A DNA stretch of 64,000 nucleotides from assembly GCA_017480385.1 (NCBI GenBank), contig JAFVAT010000007.1:122722-186721 (forward strand), given 5' to 3'. The notes below the pieces were generated by a model. It was not told the origin of the DNA and ran no database searches. It worked only from the letters and a program-made list of their open reading frames with translations. A program made the position numbers and the translations under genes. The stretch is from Alphaproteobacteria bacterium (GTDB taxonomy: Bacteria > Pseudomonadota > Alphaproteobacteria > CAAGCB01 > CAG-977). Below are positions 45,797-53,946 of this stretch, piece after piece (positions within the stretch are counted from its first letter, which is position 1; the number at the start of each line of letters is the position of its first letter).

Positions 45797-46693
45797 ATGG
45801 GACAGGAAAAGAATACTGAAACCAAAAAGGAAATGCAGTTTTATCTGGATAAAGGAACCGTTGAACGCTTTGTTGCCGTAACGACGGCTCGTTCCATGGC
45901 TATGAAAGAACGGCTAAATCAAAAATATGAAAAAATAATCGATGCCGTACCCGGATTGGGCAAAGTATATCATAAAGTTCAGGATTTTGATAAGCGTATG
46001 GAAAAAGAACACGGACAGGTCTATGTTAAAATCCGTAACAGTATCTATAATATTTCCAGAACGCTACTGGCGGCACATATGTTCGGATTGCCGGGGGTCG
46101 TCGGCGTTTGTGTCTGCAAAACATGCGAAAGTACGGCAGGACTGTTGGAACCGGCAGAAAAAGCTCGTCAGGAAGGAAAAGTTTCCGGTATATTTGATTT
46201 TTTGAAGAAAAACCGCGAAGAAGCAGCCGTTTCTACAACAAACAGCGCTTTGACGGTGGCCTCTACAGCCTGTGAAGTCGTTGGCGCCGTTGGTGTTGAA
46301 GAAGCCGTTCGTGCCGGCAAGGCTTCTTTGTTAATGGGATCAGAATTAAAAACCTTAGGAAAAACCTTTCATAAATGGATAAAGGGAAAGGCTTCTTTTA
46401 AAGATGTCAGACGCGATGCTGTCGTTGCTGGCATTACGTTTGCCACTTATTTCGCCGATGATGTGCCGATGACGCGCGGCGAAAAAATCAAACCGGAAGA
46501 GGAAACAAAAGACGAAAAGAAAGAAGCGGAAAAGCCGGTTTCCGCAGAAGATAAAAAAACAAAAAATGATTCTAAAAAGAAATCAAAATCCGGCTATAAA
46601 CAACAAGTCGGCAAATTGTTTGCTCAAGGAATCGGTAATCCGAGCGGCATGATTACCATTTTTGATGTTAAAGCCAAACAAGGCGGTCGATAA
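45797..46693 (+). CDS. Uncharacterised protein, paralogue B
   Basis: 298 residues, homologous over its whole length to the product of 44091-44981. Shared blocks: TVERFVAVTTARSMAMKERL versus the same region in A, HGQVYVKIRNS, RTLLAAHMFGLPGVVGVC, and the identical core GIGNPSGMIT followed by a hydrophobic strand and basic tail. Main difference: a longer Lys/Glu-rich linker at about residues 225-275. Function unknown. Confidence 0.7.
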   Translation: MGQEKNTETKKEMQFYLDKGTVERFVAVTTARSMAMKERLNQKYEKIIDAVPGLGKVYHKVQDFDKRMEKEHGQVYVKIRNSIYNISRTLLAAHMFGLPGVVGVCVCKTCESTAGLLEPAEKARQEGKVSGIFDFLKKNREEAAVSTTNSALTVASTACEVVGAVGVEEAVRAGKASLLMGSELKTLGKTFHKWIKGKASFKDVRRDAVVAGITFATYFADDVPMTRGEKIKPEEETKDEKKEAEKPVSAEDKKTKNDSKKKSKSGYKQQVGKLFAQGIGNPSGMITIFDVKAKQGGR

Positions 46694-46703
46694 AATCAAA
46701 CGT

Positions 46704-46730
46704 AAAAAGCCCTGAAACGGGGCTTTTTTT
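46704..46730 (+). terminator. Terminator after paralogue B
   Basis: AAAAAGCCC and GGGGCTTTTTTT pair around a short loop, directly after the stop codon. Confidence 0.85.
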
Positions 46731-46847
46731 ATGCCTTTTTTTATTTCAAAAGCATGTTCGACTGAACTGAAGGAATAAACTTAAAAGATCGTGTAGACAA
46801 AGGATATTTTTCAGTATAACCTTATTAGGTTAATTATAATATGTTAA

Positions 46848-46864
46848 CACAATTATAAATTGTG
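46848..46864. promoter_or_regulatory. Candidate operator palindrome upstream of LuxR-type gene 2
   Basis: CACAATTATAAATTGTG, a perfect palindrome apart from its centre, 17 bases before the ATG at 46882. It carries the same ACAATT half-sites and spacing as the site at 11780-11796. A TATAAT box lies at 46835-46840, so a bound protein here would overlap the transcription start. Confidence 0.6.
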
Positions 46865-46881
46865 AATTTAGAAGGCAAAAA

Positions 46882-47121
46882 ATGAAAGAACGTAAATTAT
46901 CAAACAGAAAACCGCAATGTATCAAAAGGGTTGTCTTATTGCCGAAGCAAGACGAAATATTGTCCTGTTTGGCAGGCGGACTTAAAAATGCAGAAATTGC
47001 CGCTCGAATGAGAGTGTCTGTGTCTGTCATTACCTTGCTTATAACCGATATTATGCTGCAGTTGGAAGTTAAAACACGATCGGCTGCTGTTATTAAGGCG
47101 CAGGAGCTGAATTTGATCTGA
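46882..47121 (+). CDS. Stand-alone LuxR/GerE-type HTH regulator (small), paralogue 2
   Basis: 79 residues. GerE-type helix-turn-helix: LLPKQDEILSCLAGGLKNAEIAA, MRVSVSVITLLITDIML and VKTRSAAVIKAQELNLI. It shares the last block almost exactly with the 73-residue protein at 11540-11761. AGAAGG precedes the ATG. No sensor domain. The DNA-recognition helix differs between the two copies (STVKLH versus SVITLL). Confidence 0.82.
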   Translation: MKERKLSNRKPQCIKRVVLLPKQDEILSCLAGGLKNAEIAARMRVSVSVITLLITDIMLQLEVKTRSAAVIKAQELNLI

Positions 47122-47129
47122 AAAGAATG

Positions 47130-47161
47130 AAGGCGGTTTTATTTGTAAAACCGCCTTTTTT
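47130..47161 (+). terminator. Terminator after LuxR-type gene 2
   Basis: AAGGCGGTTTT / AAAACCGCCTT stem with a 6-nt loop, then T6. It resembles in sequence the hairpin behind LuxR-type gene 1 (11477-11508). Confidence 0.9.
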
Positions 47162-47220
47162 ATCCGAATACAAAATCAATCCTTTGACTTGTCGGAAAAA
47201 ATAAATTCCGCTATAAAAGA

Positions 47221-47248
47221 AAAGACGGTTGCTCGAACAACCGTCTTT
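47221..47248. terminator. Second hairpin downstream of LuxR-type gene 2
   Basis: AAAGACGGTTG (47221-47231) and CAACCGTCTTT (47238-47248), a perfect 11-bp stem with a CTCGAA loop. Confidence 0.7.
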
Positions 47249-47303
47249 ATCCGTAAATCGGAAGGAGCTAATACTCCTAACTCCATCTAGATTTTGGGAT
47301 ACG

Positions 47304-47339
47304 GAAAACAGTTTGTTTTGTCAAACGGTTTTCTTTTTT
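47304..47339 (+). terminator. Third hairpin with T-run upstream of htpG 3' end
   Basis: GAAAACAGTTTG pairs with CAAACGGTTTTC (one mismatch) and is followed by T6 on the plus strand. With the two hairpins before it this 235-bp gap is a stack of terminators or a processed small RNA. Confidence 0.6.
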
Positions 47340-47396
47340 AGCTCTTTCCCAACGCCATAATGTTTTGGCAAAGGAGCGGAGCAAATGATTAAGTTT

Positions 47397-49256
47397 TTAA
47401 TTAACGGCATTCATCATAAAATCTGTTACCCGTTGTGAAAAAGCAGCGGGGTCGTTGATCGGTTCGCCTTCGATGATTTTCGCCTGATCGAACAGAACTT
47501 GCACCAATGCTTTGTTCGTATCGCCCGTGTCGCCAGTCGCGACTTTCGCCGCCAGTTTCTTAATCAGCGGATGACGCGGGTTAATATCAAAATAGCGGTT
47601 GCTGACGTACAAAGACGGCTGATTGTGCTGCCGCATCAGGCGTTCCAAGTGAATGGACGCTTCGCCGTCGCCTGTCGATAAAGCAACAGGACTTTTCGTT
47701 AGGCGTTCTGTCGTGCGGACTTCCTTGACTTCGTCGCCGACGATTTCTTTCATAAACTTTTTCAGCGCTTCCAAATCCTTTTCATCGGCTTTTTCGATTT
47801 TATCGGATTGGTCGGTGATCAACAGCGTTTCCAATTCCTGCGCACCGGCGTTGACGGACTTGATCGGCTTTTCCTTGTATTGAGTCAGGTTCTGCGGCCA
47901 GAATTCGTCAATCGGATCGGTCAGCAACAGCACTTCAATGCCGCGGGCGGCAAAGCCTTCCAACTGCGGATTGTTGCGCAAAACACCCAAATTGTCGCCG
48001 GTGATGTAGTAGATGCTTTTTTGTCCGTCTTTCATACGGGAGATATAATCCGCCAACGTCGTCAGTCCGTCGCCGTTCGTCGAATAGAACCGGCACAGTT
48101 CGGCGATTTCCTCGCGGTTTGTGAAGTCTTCAAAAATGCCTTCTTTCAGCACCGCGCCGAAAGCGTCCCAGAACGTCAGATATTCTTTTTCGTTTTCACT
48201 GCGCTTTTTCAATTCGTTCAAGATGCGGCGGACGACACCCGTCTTAATTTTCGCCAGCACGGGAGTCTTTTGCAGCATTTCACGTGAAACATTTAAGGGC
48301 AGTTCCTTTGTGTCGATCACTCCCTGCACGAAACGCAGGTAGTTCGGCAACATATCGGGCACTTGGTCGGTAATGAAAACGCGGTTGATGTACAGCTTGA
48401 TCTGCGCGTTGCGGTTGGGTTGGAAGATGTCAAACGGCGTCTTTGTCGGAATATACATCAAAGCCGTGTATTCGATCGTGCCTTCCGCCTTATAGTGCAG
48501 AATGTCCCACGGATCGTCGAAAGCGTGTGAGATGTGGCGGTAAAAGTCCTTGTACTGCGCTTCGGTGATGTCGGCTTTGTTGCGCGTCCATAACGCGCTG
48601 GCCAGATTGATTGTTTCCGTTTCGCCCATATAGTGCATAATCACGGGGAAGGAAATATGGTCGGAGAACTGCCGGACGATACGGCGGACTTCGGCGGCTT
48701 CGGCATAGCTGTAAGAAGCTTCTTTCAGGTAAAGGGTGATTTTTGTGCCGCGGGCAACATCTTTTTCTTCCGTAATCGTAAAAGAGCCCTTGCCGGTGGA
48801 CGTCCACAGCCAACCTTCCTCTTCTCCTGCTTTGCGGGAGCGGACTTCGACTTTGTCGGCAACCATAAACGCCGAATAAAAGCCGACGCCGAACTGTCCG
48901 ATGATCGTTGCGTCTTTCTGCTTGTCTCCTGTCAGATTGTTCAAAAACTCGGCGGAACCGGAGCGCCCGATCGAGCCTAGGTCTTTGATCAAGTCCTGCT
49001 TGTTCATGCCGATCCCGTTATCGGAAATCGTCAGTGTGTGCGCGTCTTTATCCGGCGTGATGTGGATTTGAAATTCTCCGTCCCCTTTAGCGATATCCGG
49101 CTTCATAATCGCAGCGTAGCGCAGTTTATCGCACGCGTCCGAAGCGTTCGATACCAATTCGCGCAGGAAAATATCCGTGTCCGAATAAAGCGCATTGACG
49201 ACGATATCCAAAACTTTGCCGACTTCGGCTTGAAATTGCATTTTTTCTTCTGACAT
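47397..49256 (-). CDS. htpG: Molecular chaperone HtpG (Hsp90)
   Basis: 619 residues. The ATP-binding N domain shows IFLRELVSNASDACDKLRY, LTISDNGIGMNKQDL and IGQFGVGFYSAFMVADKV. The middle domain has LPLNVSREMLQ, and the C-terminal dimerisation domain is complete. It acts in protein folding. A parS-like 16-mer lies inside the codons for NVSREM. Confidence 0.97.
   Translation of the reverse strand: MSEEKMQFQAEVGKVLDIVVNALYSDTDIFLRELVSNASDACDKLRYAAIMKPDIAKGDGEFQIHITPDKDAHTLTISDNGIGMNKQDLIKDLGSIGRSGSAEFLNNLTGDKQKDATIIGQFGVGFYSAFMVADKVEVRSRKAGEEEGWLWTSTGKGSFTITEEKDVARGTKITLYLKEASYSYAEAAEVRRIVRQFSDHISFPVIMHYMGETETINLASALWTRNKADITEAQYKDFYRHISHAFDDPWDILHYKAEGTIEYTALMYIPTKTPFDIFQPNRNAQIKLYINRVFITDQVPDMLPNYLRFVQGVIDTKELPLNVSREMLQKTPVLAKIKTGVVRRILNELKKRSENEKEYLTFWDAFGAVLKEGIFEDFTNREEIAELCRFYSTNGDGLTTLADYISRMKDGQKSIYYITGDNLGVLRNNPQLEGFAARGIEVLLLTDPIDEFWPQNLTQYKEKPIKSVNAGAQELETLLITDQSDKIEKADEKDLEALKKFMKEIVGDEVKEVRTTERLTKSPVALSTGDGEASIHLERLMRQHNQPSLYVSNRYFDINPRHPLIKKLAAKVATGDTGDTNKALVQVLFDQAKIIEGEPINDPAAFSQRVTDFMMNAVN
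48276..48291. promoter_or_regulatory. parS-like site inside htpG
   Basis: CATTTCACGTGAAACA matches the parS consensus in 14 of 16 positions, including the whole central TTTCACGTGAAACA. It overlaps codons for the conserved peptide NVSREM, so chance similarity forced by the protein is possible. Confidence 0.5.
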
Positions 49257-49334
49257 AGTATAACCTCCCGTAAACGAAGTTTTAGTTAGGTTCTTATACG
49301 GCAGATTTCAACCCTTTTGAAGAAAGATTTTTTT

Positions 49335-51866
49335 ATGGCGGATTCTGTGATAACGGCGGTACTGGGACCGACAAACACGGGCAAGACGTATCTGGCGATC
49401 GAAAAAATGATGACGCACAAAAGCGGTATGATTGGCTTTCCGCTGCGTTTGCTTGCACGCGAAAACTATGATAAAATCGTCCGTATCAAAGGGGTACAAA
49501 ATGTCGCTCTGATTACCGGAGAGGAAAAAATCCTGCCCGAAAATCCGTCCTATTACGTCTGCACGGTCGAAGCGATGCCTTTGGAACAGCCGGTCGATTT
49601 CTTGGCGATTGATGAAATCCAAATGGCGGCGGACGTCGAACGCGGCCATATCTTTACGGACAGACTGCTTTACGCCAGAGGACAACGGGAAACGATATTC
49701 CTCGGCGCCGAAACGATCAAGCTTTTGCTGAAACAACTGATTCCCGAAGTCGTCATCGAAACGCGGTCGAGATTTTCAAAGCTGACCTATACGGGGATAA
49801 AGAAAATCACCCGTCTGCCCGCCAGAGCCGCGATCATAGGCTTTTCCGTGCAAGACGTTTACGCTCTGGCGGAACTGATCCGACGGCAAAAAGGCGGCGC
49901 GGCAGTTGTCATGGGCGCGTTGAGTCCCCGCACTCGCAACGCGCAGGTAGATATGTTCCAATCGGGCGAAGTCGATTATCTGGTCGCGACGGATGCGATC
50001 GGCATGGGTTTGAATATGGACATCGGGCACGTCTGCTTTACCTCGTTGAGGAAGTTCGACGGACAGAGAATGCGGGCGTTGTCAGCTGCGGAGCTGGCGC
50101 AGATTGCTGGACGGGCGGGACGCTATATGACGGACGGCACGTTCGGCGCGGCGGCGGAAGCCTCGGCCATGACGCAGGACGTGATCGACAGAATCGAGGA
50201 ACACCGCTTTGAAAATTTACCGAATTTGTTCTGGCGCAACCACGATTTGAAAACGACCTCTCTGGATGCTCTGATTTACAGTCTGAATGTTCGGCCCCAG
50301 CAAACGGGCTTGATTACGGCCAGAAAGGCCGAAGACCAACAGATTTTGGAAGTCTTGATGCAGGATGCGGGGATTGAAAAGCTCGCAAATCACCCGTCCC
50401 GTGTCAAATTGTTATGGGACATTTGCCAAATTCCCGACTTTCGCAAAATTACGCCGCAAGCGCATGCGAAACTGGCGGGACAGCTGTTCAAAATGATTTT
50501 GGATAAGGGAAAATTAGAACAAGACTGGTTTGCCAAACAAGTCAAAATGCTGGATAATACCGGCGGTGATATAGATGTTATCACAGGACGTATTGCAGGA
50601 ATCAGAATTTGGACGTATATTGCCCAAAGAAAAGAGTGGATCGACCGGTCATCGTACTGGCGGGACATGACAAGAGCTGTTGAGGACAAACTTTCGGACG
50701 CTTTGCACCAAAAGCTTTCTCAGCGGTTCGTGGATAAACGCACATCTGTTTTGGTTAAGGGTATGAAAACACAAGTTGAATTAACAACACAAATCGGCGA
50801 AGACGGCTCTGTCACCGTTGAAGGACAAACAATCGGAAAATTGGAAGGGCTGCGCTTTGTGCCGGACACCGGAAACGGCAAGTTTGCCGACCGCGTATTG
50901 ATGAACGCGGCGGAAAAGGCTTTGCAGACGGAATATCAAAACAGGATTGCCGATATTCTTAATCCGGCAAAGGACGACCTGACGCTGGAAAATGATGCGC
51001 GGATTTTATGGAAAGGGCAGGCAATCGGCAAGGCCGTCAAAGGGCGTGACATTCTGCACCCGGTTGTTTCTTTAAGCCTGCAGGAAACGATAGATCAAAC
51101 GTATGTTGATCAGCTTAAAACCCGTCTGAACGGCTGGCTTGAAGTTTATCTGGCCAACAAGATCGCGCCTTTGTTTGCGGCGCTGAGAACGATTGACGAG
51201 GAGGGCGCGTCCGGTTCCGTGCGCGGCATTCTGTATCAGGCGGCGGATCAGCTGGGAACGATCAAGCGCGAAAAAGTCGCCGGCTTAATCAAAGGATTAA
51301 CGGAAGCGGACAAGAAAGTATTGGCTAAAACCGGTGTGCGTTTGGGATATGAGTATATTTTCTTTCCAATGCTGCTGAAACCGGCGGCGCAGCGGATTTG
51401 CGCTTTATTATGGAAGATTTGGAACGAAAAGACGCAATATGCTACCGGTTTTGCGATCGACGGCAAGATGTCTTTCGCCGTTGAAAAGGGCATTCCGTTC
51501 ACCTTATATCTGGTTCAGGGATATGTCTTGGCCGGAACGCGCGCAATCCGTGTTGATGTTATGGAACGTTTTACGGCAAAACTGCGCGAGGTAACGCGAC
51601 AAGACAAAGGAACGCCGCAGCCTTTGCCGCTGGAGCTGTTGTCCATTGCCGGTCTGAAACGTGACGAAGCAGAAGAAGTTTTCGGGTTTTTAGGCTTTAA
51701 TGTGACAAAACAGACGCAAACCGTTACGGTCGGTGAAGAAACAAAAGAAACGGAAACGCTGATGATTCAGCCGAAATTTAAAAAGCGCAGGAAAACAAAA
51801 CGGGTTCCGCTTGATACAAAGTCTCCGTTTGCAGCATTGGCTCTGCTGAAGAAAAAGAAGAAATAA
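49335..51866 (+). CDS. SUV3-like superfamily 2 RNA helicase
   Basis: About 843 residues from the ATG at 49335 (a TTG at 49317 is in frame but lacks support). Walker A GPTNTGKT is at residues 11-18, the Walker B box reads DEIQ, and motif VI is QIAGRAGRY. This is the bacterial relative of mitochondrial SUV3 RNA helicase. The long C-terminal half (about 500 residues) ends in a Lys-rich tail. In alphaproteobacteria it is followed by an S4-domain gene and ferredoxin fdxA; the S4 gene follows here by 1-bp overlap. Confidence 0.88.
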   Translation: MADSVITAVLGPTNTGKTYLAIEKMMTHKSGMIGFPLRLLARENYDKIVRIKGVQNVALITGEEKILPENPSYYVCTVEAMPLEQPVDFLAIDEIQMAADVERGHIFTDRLLYARGQRETIFLGAETIKLLLKQLIPEVVIETRSRFSKLTYTGIKKITRLPARAAIIGFSVQDVYALAELIRRQKGGAAVVMGALSPRTRNAQVDMFQSGEVDYLVATDAIGMGLNMDIGHVCFTSLRKFDGQRMRALSAAELAQIAGRAGRYMTDGTFGAAAEASAMTQDVIDRIEEHRFENLPNLFWRNHDLKTTSLDALIYSLNVRPQQTGLITARKAEDQQILEVLMQDAGIEKLANHPSRVKLLWDICQIPDFRKITPQAHAKLAGQLFKMILDKGKLEQDWFAKQVKMLDNTGGDIDVITGRIAGIRIWTYIAQRKEWIDRSSYWRDMTRAVEDKLSDALHQKLSQRFVDKRTSVLVKGMKTQVELTTQIGEDGSVTVEGQTIGKLEGLRFVPDTGNGKFADRVLMNAAEKALQTEYQNRIADILNPAKDDLTLENDARILWKGQAIGKAVKGRDILHPVVSLSLQETIDQTYVDQLKTRLNGWLEVYLANKIAPLFAALRTIDEEGASGSVRGILYQAADQLGTIKREKVAGLIKGLTEADKKVLAKTGVRLGYEYIFFPMLLKPAAQRICALLWKIWNEKTQYATGFAIDGKMSFAVEKGIPFTLYLVQGYVLAGTRAIRVDVMERFTAKLREVTRQDKGTPQPLPLELLSIAGLKRDEAEEVFGFLGFNVTKQTQTVTVGEETKETETLMIQPKFKKRRKTKRVPLDTKSPFAALALLKKKKK

Positions 51867-52240
51867 TGGCAGATAGCCAGAGAATCGACAAGTGGCTGTA
51901 TTTCACGCGCTTTGCGAAAACGCGCACGGTCGCACAGGAATTGATCGAGGGCGGACACGTTTCCGTCAACAGTGAAAAAGTCCTGAAATGCAGTCGGGAC
52001 ATCAAAACCGGCGATGAACTGGAGATTTTGCACGGCACGATGCGGTTTTTTATCCGCGTGACGGGCTTTGTTGAAAAACGTGTCGGCGCGCCGGTCGCGC
52101 AAACGCTTTACGAGCAGACGAAAGAACCGGAAAACCTCGCCTCGCCGCCGAAAAAAGCGTTTGAATACCGCGCTGCCGGCTCCGGTCGCCCGACCAAACG
52201 CGACAGACGGGTATTGAACCGGTTAAAGGGGAAGTTTTAA
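51866..52240 (+). CDS. S4-domain RNA-binding protein (Hsp15-like)
   Basis: 124 residues. S4 domain at residues 5-65: QRIDKWLYFTRFAKTRTVAQELIEGGHVSVN, then KTGDELEIL. A basic, Pro-rich tail follows. Similar to heat-shock protein Hsp15, which binds stalled 50S subunits. The start overlaps the stop of the helicase gene, so they are translated together. Confidence 0.92.
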   Translation: MADSQRIDKWLYFTRFAKTRTVAQELIEGGHVSVNSEKVLKCSRDIKTGDELEILHGTMRFFIRVTGFVEKRVGAPVAQTLYEQTKEPENLASPPKKAFEYRAAGSGRPTKRDRRVLNRLKGKF

Positions 52241-52256
52241 AAAGAATAATCGGGTT

Positions 52257-52913
52257 TTAATCCCAAAGCATATCGACGTTTTCGCAGAACCACAGTGTAA
52301 AATCCTTTTTGCATTTTTCGTATCCCGTTGTGTTATATAAAATGGAAAAAAGACGGTCTTTATTCTTCGTCTTATTTTCTTTGACGCGTTGTTCTATTTC
52401 TTTCTTTTCCTCTTCAGTCAAAAATTTTTCAGAAACGGGAAACAGATCATCGTCATATTCATAATCAACAATCAATTTTAATTGATCCGTCCGTTTGACA
52501 AGTTCCGCCCTCCACTGTTCAAAAGAGCCGTATTTTTCAGGATAACCAAAGCGTTTGGAATACGTGAACCGTTTGAGTCTGGGATAAAGCCAGCGATAAA
52601 AGGAATTATCCAAATTCCATATTTCCCGATCGTCAAATCCGCGGATTCTGCGTTGAAAAAAGTATTTTATGCGGTCCGCCCAATTTTTCGGACTGATACA
52701 AGTTTCATAAAATCTGTAAAAGAAAGAACTGATTTTCCATTTTAACGTTTTGCTTTCCTGTTCCAGCGCTTCCATCCATTCGTCCGGATCCAGTTCGGAA
52801 ATTTCCAAATCTTTATATTTTTTTAAAACTTCGGATTGTTCATTGTCTTTGCTTTCCGTTTTTTCCAAAAACAGTTTGTTTTTTAATTTTTTTGACATGG
52901 GAAAGATACGCAT
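52257..52913 (-). CDS. Uncharacterised phage-like protein
   Basis: 218 residues, charged, rich in Lys, Trp and aromatic residues; no signal peptide. The central block RRIRGFDDREIWNLDNSFYRW followed by LYPRLKRF reminds me of uncharacterised phage and prophage proteins with a conserved RGF-D-WNLD-PRLKR pattern. That is recollection, not a search result. The C-terminus is acidic and Lys-rich, then aromatic. It lies between the S4 gene and the specificity subunit, at the left edge of the AT-rich island. Confidence 0.55.
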   Translation of the reverse strand: MRIFPMSKKLKNKLFLEKTESKDNEQSEVLKKYKDLEISELDPDEWMEALEQESKTLKWKISSFFYRFYETCISPKNWADRIKYFFQRRIRGFDDREIWNLDNSFYRWLYPRLKRFTYSKRFGYPEKYGSFEQWRAELVKRTDQLKLIVDYEYDDDLFPVSEKFLTEEEKKEIEQRVKENKTKNKDRLFSILYNTTGYEKCKKDFTLWFCENVDMLWD

Positions 52914-52915
52914 CC

Positions 52916-53946
52916 TTATTTTAAATTTTTGAAATAACTTAAATATGCATTATATTTTTGAAGCATTTTATTTTGAATATATTTTTCCATATATTCATAA
53001 TCTGGTTCATTTTTATCATTTACCGGTAAAAGGATATACTGCCGCAACATTCTTGTTTCATTGAATTTATAGCCATAACTATATTTTTCTTTTTGTTTTT
53101 TCAACATTAAAGAAAGAAAAAGCAAAACAAATTTATTGTCAGGATAATTTATTAAATGAAAACGTTTAACATCATCACTGAAGATACAGCCGTATGAATG
53201 ATAAAAAGCCTCTCCGACACTTCCGTTATAATTTACGCCTAAAACATTTTTATCGTAGGATTCATTTTTATTTGAAACAAACTGTGTAATGCCGTTGTTA
53301 GCTTCTGATGCTCCTAAAAAAGGAATGTTTCCGTTTTGCATATTTCCTTTTGTTAAGCGTTTTCCGGAAAAGATTTTAAAGATGTCTTCAATAAAAAATT
53401 CTCTCCACCTTTTGGATTGTAACGGTTCTATATCATTCTTATTTATATAATTTATTATGTTTTCAGCGTAATTTATATATTCTCTACATTTTTTTGATAT
53501 TAAATATTCAATATATTTTTCCATAAACAGGTAATCAGGTTCATTTTTTTGTTTACAGGCAGTAATATTTTATCTTTATCGGCATTATATTGTCTGAATT
53601 GATTCCCGTAGGAATACTTAACTTGATTTTTATTTATACAATTGACTATAAATAATTTGGCATATAATGATATTTTATTATTTATAAAAAAGTAAATATT
53701 ATCATCTCCGCAGCATTTATACGGATGATAAAAGCTATGGCCAAACATATCAACGGAAATAAAATCTTTAAAACTCATTGCATCAAGATTGGAAATAAAA
53801 GAACTAACGCCCTGATTACTTTCGCTTGCCGTCAGAAACGGCATATTTCCGTTTTGCCTCTTTGATTTTACAAGCCGTTTTCCGTGATAATTGTGAAATA
53901 ACTTTTCTAATTCAAACGCTTTCCATTCTCTATCCGTCAACATCAT
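52916..53946 (-). pseudogene. Restriction-modification specificity subunit (HsdS-like), split by a one-base frameshift
   Basis: Two frames together encode about 343 residues. The upstream part starts at the ATG 53946, behind AGGAGG, inside the methyltransferase stop region. Each half is a target-recognition domain, and the two halves resemble each other: NGNMPFLTASESNQGVSSF versus NGNIPFLGASEANNGITQF, and YSYGNQFRQY versus YSYGYKFNET. The first half leaves frame at an A7 tract on the coding strand (53544-53550). One more A would give LPVNKKNEPDYLFMEKYIEYL, matching LPVNDKNEPDYEYMEKYIQN in the second half. Either a phase-variable tract, decay, or a sequencing error. AT content is well above that of the neighbours. 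Confidence 0.8.
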
